From positions 99,037 through 163,036 of the forward strand of contig JAJPIM010000007.1 of assembly GCA_021324775.1 (NCBI GenBank): DNA of 64,000 nucleotides, read 5' to 3'. Shown piece after piece: positions 8,716 to 17,376 of this stretch. The notes under the pieces are model-generated. The model did not search any database. It had not been told where the DNA came from and saw only the letters and a list, made by a program, of their open reading frames with translations. The stretch is from Gemmatimonadota bacterium. Its GTDB lineage: Bacteria; Gemmatimonadota; Gemmatimonadetes; Gemmatimonadales; Gemmatimonadaceae. The stretch's first letter is position 1, and each line of letters begins with the position of its first letter. A program made the position numbers and the translations under genes.

Positions 8716-10332
8716 CTACACGGACGGGAGCGCGGCGAGGAGCTTCTTACCGTTCGGCGTGCCCCATCCGGATACAGCGTCGTAGCCCTTGCCGGCCTGG
8801 TAGCCTCCGATTGCATCCGTCGTATTGTCGCCTGATGTCACGTCGGTGCATCCGAGCGCCCCGGCGGGAGTGCCGGTCGAGCCCCCTTTACCTTGATAGA
8901 GCACCGGCGTCAGGAAGCCGACGCGCTTTCCGGGTCCTCGTGCCGCGTTCATGAGCGCGATGAGGGATGCGCACAGCGGAGTGGCGGCGCTCGTCCCGCC
9001 GTTGGCTTGCGCCTGGCCGTCGACGACGAGGAGATACGGTGAGGCGACCCAGTCGGCGTTCGCGGCGACATCAGGCACAACGCGTCCGGCGATCGCACCC
9101 GGGTTGACCGATCGGATCTTCACCGCGTTCTGCCAGACCGGGCGCGGGAAGATGGCACTGCAGCCGCCGCCGGTGCTCCCCCCGTTGTCGGCGCGCAGAC
9201 CGTCGCCCTCCTTCCACGCGATGTCAGGCTGCTTGCCGTTCTTCACCGGGATGGTCGTGCCGCCGACCGACAGGACGTAGGGACTCGAACCGGGGAAATC
9301 GACGTGGGCGTGGCCATCGGCGATGGCGTCGCTGGATCCATCATCACCAGCGGCGAGGCAGACCGTGACGCCGATCATCGCCGCTTCCTGCAGGGTCTCA
9401 TTCACCTGCGTCATCGCCGCGGTGGTCCAGATGTCAGCGTCTTCCGCATATCCCCAGCTCGCCGAAACGACACCGGGGTCGTTCGCGGCATCGTGGACCG
9501 CGGCATCGATCGCGGTGATCCATCCCTGCTCCGTGAAATCGGCGAAGTAGGCGACGATCGTCGCTTTCGGGCAGACCCCGGCGACGACCTCGATATCCAG
9601 CATCACTTCGCCTTCCGCGCCATCGTGGGCGGAGGTTGAAGTGCCATCGGTGCTGATGGCACTGACTTTGGGCACGCCAACGCCGGCGAGCGTGCAGAAT
9701 TGCCGGAGGTCGTCCGCGAAGTAGCCGCCTCCGAACTCCAGGATGCCGACGGCCTGTCCGCTGCCGTCGCCGGGCGGGAAGTTGTAGTGCGTGGCGAGCT
9801 CGCTCGGGATGTACCAGGACGCCGGGACCGTCGCGGCCGAATGCATGCGTGTCGTACCGCGCACCGGTTGGCGGCGCCTCCGGACCACGCGCCGGTTGTC
9901 GAGGCCGAAGACACCCTCGACGATGTTCTGGACGTCGACGGGCACATGGATCGATCCCACGCGTCCGCGATAGCTGTCGTCCGGGTGCACGTAGTCAAAG
10001 AGCCGGACGACGAAAGCCGCCTCCATGGCGGCGACGGTGCCGGAGAGCCGCACGGTGCGGGAGCCGGCGTCCGCGCGGACCGTGGTGAGACCGAGGCGCT
10101 TGAAGACGGCTGAGACCTTGGCGATGTCTTTGGGTGCGGCCCCGTATTTGGCGGCGAGCGTCCTGCGCGAGATCGTCGCGGCGGGGCGTCCGGTGAGCGC
10201 GGGAAGGGGCGCGATGCGGCGGAGCTTGAGCGAGACCTCGATCGTCGCATTGGCGTTCGCGCGGCCGGTGGCCCGGGCGCCGGGCATGGCGACGCGTTTG
10301 CTTCCCGGAAGAATCACGTGTCCAACGGCCAT
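8716..10332 (-). CDS. S53-family (sedolisin/kumamolisin-like) serine-carboxyl peptidase
   Basis: 538 aa. Residues 1-165 resemble the activation prodomain (ISRRTLAAKYGAAPKDIAKV, then a basic RRVVRRRR processing region near 147-154). The catalytic domain follows: Glu242 and Asp246 in EGEVMLDIEV, an oxyanion Asp in AAGDDGSSD (329-334), and nucleophile Ser448 in GGTSAATPL. The C-terminal Ca-binding segment (DVTSGDN and SGWGTPNGKKLL) is present, so the enzyme appears complete. Sedolisins are acid-active endopeptidases with autocatalytic maturation. No classical signal peptide is visible, as is often the case in the family. The start ATG has AGGAG about nine bases upstream. Confidence 0.93.
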   Translation of the reverse strand: MAVGHVILPGSKRVAMPGARATGRANANATIEVSLKLRRIAPLPALTGRPAATISRRTLAAKYGAAPKDIAKVSAVFKRLGLTTVRADAGSRTVRLSGTVAAMEAAFVVRLFDYVHPDDSYRGRVGSIHVPVDVQNIVEGVFGLDNRRVVRRRRQPVRGTTRMHSAATVPASWYIPSELATHYNFPPGDGSGQAVGILEFGGGYFADDLRQFCTLAGVGVPKVSAISTDGTSTSAHDGAEGEVMLDIEVVAGVCPKATIVAYFADFTEQGWITAIDAAVHDAANDPGVVSASWGYAEDADIWTTAAMTQVNETLQEAAMIGVTVCLAAGDDGSSDAIADGHAHVDFPGSSPYVLSVGGTTIPVKNGKQPDIAWKEGDGLRADNGGSTGGGCSAIFPRPVWQNAVKIRSVNPGAIAGRVVPDVAANADWVASPYLLVVDGQAQANGGTSAATPLCASLIALMNAARGPGKRVGFLTPVLYQGKGGSTGTPAGALGCTDVTSGDNTTDAIGGYQAGKGYDAVSGWGTPNGKKLLAALPSV

Positions 10333-10777
10333 TCGCGCCTCTCCTGTTCCGTGTTTCCCGTAATCCGGTACCTATTGGTATGCGCGGGCAAACATCACCG
10401 CAATGCTGGTTGGCGAATGACAACGGTTCAGTCGCGAGTGAAGGCCGCCGGCGATGCCGCAAGAGTGCAGCAGCCCCGTCCGGTTTCGCGTGCGGCGCGT
10501 CTCATTTTCTGATGCGAGCGGAAGCATTTGTCGCAGCGAGTGTGGCACGGAGGAAGTGATGAGACAGACTCGACACGGCCACATTTGCCCGTACGTCATC
10601 CGGTCACATGGCATCTATTGAGCAATGTTGAGCAACGCCCGAGCAACGCTGTGTCACACTTGCGAAACGGAATGGCTGGCTAAACATTAGCCCGCAACGG
10701 CTCACGCATCTGCGCTCGTTCGGTTGACGCATGGCTAACCGAGGACGCAGCGCCCTGAGAGGTCTTGTCCCATCGCG
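10333..10777. other. Gene-free stretch upstream of ECF sigma gene
   Basis: 445 bases with no convincing coding sequence on either strand: codon bias is absent and frames are short. It separates the divergently transcribed S53 peptidase and the ECF sigma factor, so it should hold both promoters. The only structure I can point to is a set of three direct repeats at 10620-10650. Confidence 0.6.
10620..10650 (+). promoter_or_regulatory. Three direct repeats GAGCAAYG at one-helical-turn spacing
   Basis: Units GAGCAATG, GAGCAACG and GAGCAACG start at 10620, 10630 and 10641, that is every 10-11 bases, on one face of the helix. They lie about 130-160 bases before the ECF sigma start. This spacing is typical of binding sites for oligomerising regulators, but no cognate protein can be named. 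Confidence 0.4.
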
Positions 10778-11389
10778 ATGGAATCGGCGAGTAAGCTCCG
10801 TCCCGAACGTGTCGTCGCCGCGGATGCCGCCACGGACGCCGACTTGGTGGCTCGGATTCGAGCGGGAGACGAGCGAGCGTTCGAGACGATGTTCCGTGCC
10901 CACGCCGACACCTTGTGTCGTCTGGCGCACTATTACCTGGAGTCGACGGCGCTCGCGGAGGAGGTGGTACAAGACGTCCTCCTGCGCGTGTGGGAGCGGC
11001 GCACGGCACTGGTCGTGCGCGACAGCCTTCGCGCATATCTTCATGCCGCCGTGCGCAATCGCGCGCTCGATGCGATGAAAGCGGCCCGATCCGCATTAAG
11101 AACGGAACGGGCGGATCGGGCGCCCGGAGACATGCAGCCACCAGGGATGGGCCAAGCCGCGCGGTCTCCGCTCGAGGATCTCGAAACTCGCGAGCTTTCG
11201 GTCGCGCTCCGCACCGCGACAGACGGTCTCCCGGAGCGATGCCGCCAGGTGTTCAGGCTCCGGTGGGAGTTGCACCTCTCCTATTCGGAGATTGCCGAGC
11301 TTCTTCATATCTCGGTGAAAGGGGTAGAGAGGCACCGCCAGCGCGGGTTGGAGCGGCTCGCCAGGTCTCTTCGCGGATTCATGCCCTAA
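10778..11389 (+). CDS. ECF sigma-70 factor of a cell-surface signalling (SusCD) locus
   Basis: 203 aa. Region 2 (DLVARIRAGDERAFETMFRA, then EEVVQDVLLRVWERR) and region 4 (LPERCRQVFRLRWELHLSYS, then ELLHISVKGVERHRQRGLERL) are both present. The family directs RNA polymerase to promoters of outer-membrane transport genes when the cognate anti-sigma factor is signalled. The gene is followed 46 bp later by fecR and then susC/susD, so it probably activates that operon. Confidence 0.92.
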   Translation: MESASKLRPERVVAADAATDADLVARIRAGDERAFETMFRAHADTLCRLAHYYLESTALAEEVVQDVLLRVWERRTALVVRDSLRAYLHAAVRNRALDAMKAARSALRTERADRAPGDMQPPGMGQAARSPLEDLETRELSVALRTATDGLPERCRQVFRLRWELHLSYSEIAELLHISVKGVERHRQRGLERLARSLRGFMP

Positions 11390-11435
11390 CATCTGAAGGT
11401 GGGGTTTTCGCCGCCGGCGTCGTCCTTCTCAGCAT

Positions 11436-12497
11436 ATGGACACCATCGGCGGACCGTTCGGGGGCGGGGGCAGACTCTCGGCGGAGGATATTCGGCGGAT
11501 CGAGCAGCACCTGGCTGGCTCGCTCTCGGCCTCAGAGGCAGAGGCGTTCGCCCAGTGGGTCGCCGCCGACCCGGCGCGGGGTCGTTTGGTCGCGGCGTTC
11601 GCCGAGTTATGGCGTGGCGATGGACCGGACGCCCCGTCGTTCGACATTCACGGCATGTGGGCGCGGATGGTGCCGCGCATCCGCGAGCGTCGCCGGGTTT
11701 TGTCGCTCATCCGGCGCGATGACCGGCAACTGCGGACTCGCGGACCGTGGTCGCGCGTTCCGGCTGCTGCGGCAGCAGCGGTCCTGATCGCGGTACTTAG
11801 TGTTGCCGGGTGGCTCGCCGTGCGTGCGGGGCCGTCCCGCGAACGGACGACATCGGTGGCGATGCGCGAGTTCTCGACGCGCCGGGGCCAGCGCGCCGAT
11901 CTTCGGCTGGACGACGGAACGCAGGTCGTACTTGGGGCGGCGACAATCGTGCACATCCCCGACGACTACGGGGATCGCACTCGCGACGTCTATCTCAACG
12001 GTGAAGCCTATTTTGTCGTGCGGCATGACGCCGCGCACCCGTTTGCGGTGCATACGGGTCACGCGACCATCCGGGACATCGGGACGCAGTTTGCCGTCAC
12101 CGCGTACGACGATGCGACGCACACCGAAGTCGTGGTCGTCGATGGCGAGGTCAGCGTCGCGCACATCGCGCTCCGGCGTAACGATTTGGCGATCGTCGAT
12201 TCGGCTGGGCAGCCGGCCGTGGTCCGGCACGGTGTTGACGCAGCCGCCGCGACTGGCTGGACCGAAGGGCGTCTGGTGCTCGAAGCGACGCCGTTTCAGG
12301 AAGTCGTCGCGGAACTCAGCCGGTGGTACGATCTCGACATCCAGCTCGCCGACCCCTCACTCGGCCGCCAGCAGCTGACCGTCACGTTCGGGTCGGAGAG
12401 TACCCGCCAAGTGCTTGATGCGTTGGCGATGCTCACACACACGCACTACGAGCAGCACGGCCGAACTGTGACGTTCTCTGCCATTCCCGGAACGTGA
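11436..12497 (+). CDS. FecR-family anti-sigma factor / signal transducer
   Basis: 353 aa. The N-terminal cytoplasmic part (about 1-85; EAFAQWVAADPARGRLVAAF) is the anti-sigma region. One TM helix sits near residues 108-130 (AAAAAAVLIAVLSVAGWLAV). The periplasmic FecR domain follows (STRRGQRADLRLDDGTQVVL, then YLNGEAYFVV). The C-terminal DUF4974 segment (FQEVVAELSRWYDLDIQLAD to the end) resembles the STN domain that it is expected to contact in the partner SusC. It lies between the ECF sigma gene and susC, and its stop overlaps the longest susC frame. Confidence 0.93.
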   Translation: MDTIGGPFGGGGRLSAEDIRRIEQHLAGSLSASEAEAFAQWVAADPARGRLVAAFAELWRGDGPDAPSFDIHGMWARMVPRIRERRRVLSLIRRDDRQLRTRGPWSRVPAAAAAAVLIAVLSVAGWLAVRAGPSRERTTSVAMREFSTRRGQRADLRLDDGTQVVLGAATIVHIPDDYGDRTRDVYLNGEAYFVVRHDAAHPFAVHTGHATIRDIGTQFAVTAYDDATHTEVVVVDGEVSVAHIALRRNDLAIVDSAGQPAVVRHGVDAAAATGWTEGRLVLEATPFQEVVAELSRWYDLDIQLADPSLGRQQLTVTFGSESTRQVLDALAMLTHTHYEQHGRTVTFSAIPGT

Positions 12498-12541
12498 TCG
12501 AGCCGCGGAATCATCCACCTCCTTCACCGGCGGAGCACTCC

Positions 12542-15500
12542 ATGCTATCCCACGTCGCGATGCGGGCCGTGATGGCCTTCGCGATCCTGAGCACTCCGGT
12601 CGCAGCTCAGGGGACCTCCTCGTCTCCCGTGACCAGCCTGACGCTCAACCAAACCAGCGGGACGCCGCCAGGCACGTGGGTGAAGGCCACGAGTAGCGCC
12701 GCGGTCATTCTCAAGGAGCCAATCGCGCTCGACCTCCGCCTCGTCCCCCTCCAGGCCGCGTTGCGCGCGATCGGCAGCGCGGCCAACGTCACCATACAAT
12801 TCGGGCCTGACGTCCTGACCAGCAAGGTGCGCGTCTCGCTGCACGTGGCGAACATGAGCGTGGCCGACGCGCTCTCGACCGTCCTCGAAGGGACCGGGCT
12901 GGCCGCGTACGTCTCACTTCGCGGTGACGCCGTCCTCGTGGGCCGGCCGCCGGCGGCAGAAGCGAGTCAACGCCAACCCGCCGCGACTCGCGTTCTCACC
13001 GGCCACGTGACCGATTCCGTCTCGTCCAATCCGGTGGGATCCGGTGACGTGTCCGTCAATCAGACCCAGGCGACGGCGCCCATCCGAAACGACGGTTCGT
13101 TCTCGATCGTGGCACCGGCCGGCGATGTGACACTGCTCGTGCGGAGCGTCGGCTACGTGCCGCGAGCGTTGGCAGTCGCGGCTGGACAGGACACGGTGCG
13201 GGTTGTCCTGGCCCGGGATTATGCGCTGCTCAACCAGGTTGTCGTGACCGGACAGGCGACGGGCGTCACGAGGCAGAATCTTCCGAATTCGGTCGACATC
13301 GTGGACTCCGCTCAGTTGGAGCGGGTTCCCAACCCGACGGTCGAGCGCGCCATCCAGGGTGTTGCGCCGGGGGTCCATGTGTCCGAGAACAGCGGCGCAC
13401 CTGGCGGCGGGTCGATCGTGCGTGTGCGGGGAGTCACGTCGATCTATGGTGCCTTCACGCCCCTATACGTCGTAGATGGCGTGATCGTAAGTGACGCCAA
13501 CCTCGGCACCGGCACGAACGGCGTGATTCACTCGAACGGTACGTCCCTGGAACCATCCAGCGACAATCAGGACAATGGCGACAATCGTATTGCCGATCTG
13601 AACCCGTACGACATCGAGAGCATCGAGGTGCTGAAGGGCGCGGCCGCGTCGGCGATCTACGGATCGAAGGCCGCAAATGGCGTCGTGGTCATCACGACCA
13701 AGAAGGGCCAGTCCGGTGCCCCGCAATTCACGATCACGGACCGCGAAGGCTTCTCGGAGCTCAGCCACGAGTTCGGCCATCGCTGTTTCACCGAGCAGCA
13801 GGCGGAGGCGACCTTCGGCCCACAGGCCGCGAATTCCTGGACGCCGACATGCAACGACTTCGAGCAGCAGCTCTACGGCGGCAAGCCGCTGTCCTACGAC
13901 GTGAGCGCCAGTGCGAGCGGCGGATCGGCCTCGACACGGTACTACGCGTCGCTCCTCGACAACTATCAGGGTGGCATCGTACCGAACACGGACGCAGGGA
14001 AACAGTCACTTCGCGTGAACGTCAATCAGGCGGTGGGCACGCGGCTCAACATGACGTTGAGCGCGCAGCTCCTTCACAGCGAGCGCGATCCCGGCATCAC
14101 GCAGAACGGCAACAACGGCACGCCGATCGGCGGATCGATCGCGTACGGCGGCGCGACATGGCTCAATCTCGAACAGCAACCCAATGGATCGTACCCCGTC
14201 AACCCGTTTGCCGTCAGCAACCCGTTCCAGACCGTGGCGCTGTTTCAGAATCACGAGTCGGTGTGGAGATCGATCATCAGTGGAACCACTACGTATGACC
14301 TGTTCAAGACGAGCCAGCAGAGCCTGCAGTTCGTCGGAAATGGCGGCGTCGATCTCTTTACGCAGCGGAACAACGTTCTCGCACCGCCGCAGTTGTACTC
14401 CGAAGAGGCGTCCGCATTACCTGGCGCGTCGGTCGTCGCGTACGGCCAGAATCAGAACGCCAACCTCAATCTGAATCTCGTACACATCTACCATTTCAGT
14501 GGCAGCCAGGCGACGACGCAGGTGGGGATGGAGTACGAGACCCAGGATCTGGACTATGACGGCACTCTCGCGCAGGGGCTGGCTCAAGGTGTCAACGACA
14601 TCAACGAGGCGCTCGCGGTACAGGTTCAGGAAAACCGGCAACGTGTACGTGACTTGGGATTGTTTGCACAGGAAGAGTTTCTGACACTCCACGATCGGCT
14701 GCTGCTGACCGTCGGCGCCCGCGCGGATCAAAGCAGTAACGATGGCAATCCAACCCAGCTGTATTTCTATCCGAAGGCCTCGGCCTCGTACCGCTTGCCG
14801 ATCCTGCCTCAGTACATCGACGAGTTCAAGATCCGGTTCGCGGCCGGCTTTTCCGGAAACGAACCGTTGTACGGGCAGAAGTACACCGAACTGCTGCCGG
14901 GCAACATTGCCGGGTCCATTCCCACCGTCGCAATTCAAGGCACCACAGGCGCTTCCAATCTTCAGCCGGAGCGCGAACGGGAGTTGGAGACGGGCATCGA
15001 TGCAGCGACGCTGCACCGCCGGCTCAACTTCGAGATCACGTTGTACGAAAAGGACGTCACCAATCTTCTCCTTCAGCGTACGCTGGCTCCCACGACCGGC
15101 TTCACGTCGGAGTATTTCAACGGAGGTGCGCTTCGCAATCGTGGCGCCGAACTCTCCGTCACCGGCGTGCCTGTGCAACAGAGCGGGGGGGTGACCTGGA
15201 CGACGACGGCCACGTACTACATGAGCCGGTGCATGATCACGTCGCTGTCCGTGCCCGCGTTTGAACCGGCCAGCTTCCTGAACAGCCAGACGTTCGGCTA
15301 CACCTTCATTCAGCCTGGGCGGTCGTGCACGCAGATCTACGGCCAGGACACACTCGGTGCGCGGCCCGGAGATGCCAAGCTGGGGGCGATCGGGACCTCC
15401 GTCGTCCGGGGCCTGGCGGATGCCGCGCCCAACTTCAATGGCTCATGGAACAACTCAGTGGACTACCGGTTGTTTCACTTGACGTTGTTGTGGGACGCGC

Positions 15501-15910
15501 AAGTCGGCGGCGTGCTCGACAACATCTCCGAGTTCGAGTACGACGCGTCGGGTACGAGTCCTGACTACCTCGTGCCCCGTAGCCCGGGACAGCTCACCGG
15601 CCAGCAGCGGATCGACGCCTTTGCGAGAACCGCACGGATCTACCTGCAGAATGTCAGTTACCTGAAGTTGAGGGAATTGACGGTGGGCATGGACCTGCCG
15701 CCGTCCTGGGTCAGCCGGATCGGCGTTCATTCACGCAACATCCGGCTCAGCGTGAGCGGCCAGAACCTCTTCGTCTTCACTCCGTATCACGGCACGGGGG
15801 ACCCCGAGGTCAATCAGGTGGCGACATCGGCCGCTCAAGAAGTGCCCTGGGATATCTGGACATACCCGGAAAGCCGCACGTTCTGGTTCACGGTCAGCGC
15901 GGGTTTCTGA
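12542..15910 (+). CDS. SusC/RagA-family TonB-dependent outer membrane receptor with STN domain
   Basis: 1122 aa from ATG 12542 (GGAG upstream and a good signal peptide, AVMAFAILSTPVAAQG). The frame stays open to a GTG at 12494, but that would place a Pro-rich extension before the signal. Order of domains: STN (about residues 55-115) for contact with FecR, a carboxypeptidase-regulatory-like beta-sandwich (LTGHVTDSVSSNPVGSGDVS to about 235), the plug (NSVDIVDSAQLERVPN, with the SusC signature DIESIEVLKGAAASAIYGSK), and a 22-strand barrel ending in an aromatic residue (TVSAGF). It imports a nutrient together with the SusD lipoprotein encoded next to it. The substrate is not evident from the sequence. 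Confidence 0.94.
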   Translation: MLSHVAMRAVMAFAILSTPVAAQGTSSSPVTSLTLNQTSGTPPGTWVKATSSAAVILKEPIALDLRLVPLQAALRAIGSAANVTIQFGPDVLTSKVRVSLHVANMSVADALSTVLEGTGLAAYVSLRGDAVLVGRPPAAEASQRQPAATRVLTGHVTDSVSSNPVGSGDVSVNQTQATAPIRNDGSFSIVAPAGDVTLLVRSVGYVPRALAVAAGQDTVRVVLARDYALLNQVVVTGQATGVTRQNLPNSVDIVDSAQLERVPNPTVERAIQGVAPGVHVSENSGAPGGGSIVRVRGVTSIYGAFTPLYVVDGVIVSDANLGTGTNGVIHSNGTSLEPSSDNQDNGDNRIADLNPYDIESIEVLKGAAASAIYGSKAANGVVVITTKKGQSGAPQFTITDREGFSELSHEFGHRCFTEQQAEATFGPQAANSWTPTCNDFEQQLYGGKPLSYDVSASASGGSASTRYYASLLDNYQGGIVPNTDAGKQSLRVNVNQAVGTRLNMTLSAQLLHSERDPGITQNGNNGTPIGGSIAYGGATWLNLEQQPNGSYPVNPFAVSNPFQTVALFQNHESVWRSIISGTTTYDLFKTSQQSLQFVGNGGVDLFTQRNNVLAPPQLYSEEASALPGASVVAYGQNQNANLNLNLVHIYHFSGSQATTQVGMEYETQDLDYDGTLAQGLAQGVNDINEALAVQVQENRQRVRDLGLFAQEEFLTLHDRLLLTVGARADQSSNDGNPTQLYFYPKASASYRLPILPQYIDEFKIRFAAGFSGNEPLYGQKYTELLPGNIAGSIPTVAIQGTTGASNLQPERERELETGIDAATLHRRLNFEITLYEKDVTNLLLQRTLAPTTGFTSEYFNGGALRNRGAELSVTGVPVQQSGGVTWTTTATYYMSRCMITSLSVPAFEPASFLNSQTFGYTFIQPGRSCTQIYGQDTLGARPGDAKLGAIGTSVVRGLADAAPNFNGSWNNSVDYRLFHLTLLWDAQVGGVLDNISEFEYDASGTSPDYLVPRSPGQLTGQQRIDAFARTARIYLQNVSYLKLRELTVGMDLPPSWVSRIGVHSRNIRLSVSGQNLFVFTPYHGTGDPEVNQVATSAAQEVPWDIWTYPESRTFWFTVSAGF

Positions 15911-17340
15911 TGCGCCATCACCACACCGACACCAAGCCGAGTTTTCCCTACCCCACAAGGCGTGGCGCCATGACAACGAGAACGAGCCTCGTGCGTGCGG
16001 CCGTCCTGGCCGCGACGGCGATTGTATGCGGGTGCAATTCACTGGACGCACCTGACGAAAACGGCCTTGCGCTGCAAGGTCTCGTGACGGCTCCGACCGT
16101 TACGGGCATCACGGATGCTTCCGAGGGACTCTTGTCCGGGATGCGGGGCGATGCGAGCCAGCTCACGCAGAACTTCAGCATCTTCGGGCGCGAGGGGTAC
16201 AACCTGGACCCGGGCGATCTGCAGCTCGTGCAGGAATACTTCCAGACCCTGGGCGACCTTGCGGTGTGGAGCAATCCGTACCGCACGATCAAGCTGGCGG
16301 ATCTCATCCTCGGCGGCGTGAACGGCGTCGCGAGCTTTACCGCCCCTCAGAAGGCAGGCTTTCGCGGGTTTGCGATGACCGTCAAAGCGGTCGAGCTCCT
16401 GAACGTGGTTCGCAACGTCGACTCGAGCGGGGCGGCTCTGGACGCGTCGGCCGGTGCCGAGTCGGCGTTACCGCCGATCGTCCCGGCGGCGCAAGTATAC
16501 GCCTACATCGGCGCTCTGCTCGACTCGGCGCAGACCGCTCTCCTGGCGGCGGGGCCATCGTTCGCGTTCAATCTCGGCGCAGGATTCACCGGCTTCAATA
16601 CGCCCGCGACGTTTCTACAGTTCAACCGTGCCATCCGTGTCCGCGCGGATGTTGACGTGCAGAACTTCGGGCAGGCGCTCAGCGACCTGAGTACGTCGTT
16701 CGTCAGTACCTCACAGCCTCTTTCCTACGGGGTGTACTTCGAGTTCAGTACCGCTTCGGGTGACGTAGCCAATCCGCTGTTCGAATCCACTCCGCGGTAC
16801 TACTACGCGCATCCATCGCTGGCGGATTCCGCGCAAATGAAATCAGACGCCACACCGGACGATCGCTTGCTGACGAAAGTCAGGCAAATTCCGCCAATCA
16901 CGCGAGCCGGTCTGACGACGCAGTGGACGTTCCAGATCTATTCCGGTCCGGGGGCTCCGATGGCGATCATCCGCAACGAGGAGCTCATCCTGCTGCGCGC
17001 GGAGGCAAATCTCGGCCTGGGAAACAACGCGGCGGCGATCCAGGACATCAATTTCGTTCGCACGACGTCTGGGGGCCTGCCTCCGATTTCGAGTCCGTAC
17101 GTCGCCGTGGCCGGCCAGCCGCCGACGCTGCTCCGCGAGCTTCTCTACGAGAAACGGTACTCGCTGATGTGGGAACCGGGTTCGAGTAGCTGGCTCGATG
17201 CTCGCCACTACGGTACGCTTGCCGCGTTGCCGCACGATTTGCCTGGGTTCGTCGTGTTCCCGTATTGCTACATCCCTCTGGTCGAATGTCAGGCGCGTGA
17301 CAACGCCCCAGCCGGGTGCAAGCCGCCTGGGGGCGTGTGA
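15910..17340 (+). CDS. SusD/RagB-family surface lipoprotein
   Basis: 476 aa from an ATG that overlaps the susC stop (TGATG). ATG 15970 (456 aa) gives a tidier signal peptide and may be the true start. The lipobox lies in AATAIVCGC with the Cys at the end. The body has SusD features: tetratricopeptide-like helices (EEL, ILLRAEANLGLGNNAAAIQD) and the C-terminal ELLYEKRYSLMWEPGSSSWL motif in which an E-R-x-x-E/W core binds the end of the protein. At 476 aa it is slightly short for the family. It forms the lid of the SusC transporter. Confidence 0.92.
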   Translation: MRHHHTDTKPSFPYPTRRGAMTTRTSLVRAAVLAATAIVCGCNSLDAPDENGLALQGLVTAPTVTGITDASEGLLSGMRGDASQLTQNFSIFGREGYNLDPGDLQLVQEYFQTLGDLAVWSNPYRTIKLADLILGGVNGVASFTAPQKAGFRGFAMTVKAVELLNVVRNVDSSGAALDASAGAESALPPIVPAAQVYAYIGALLDSAQTALLAAGPSFAFNLGAGFTGFNTPATFLQFNRAIRVRADVDVQNFGQALSDLSTSFVSTSQPLSYGVYFEFSTASGDVANPLFESTPRYYYAHPSLADSAQMKSDATPDDRLLTKVRQIPPITRAGLTTQWTFQIYSGPGAPMAIIRNEELILLRAEANLGLGNNAAAIQDINFVRTTSGGLPPISSPYVAVAGQPPTLLRELLYEKRYSLMWEPGSSSWLDARHYGTLAALPHDLPGFVVFPYCYIPLVECQARDNAPAGCKPPGGV

Positions 17341-17376
17341 CGTAGCGGCCAGACATTTATCCATCAGGTGCCATTG

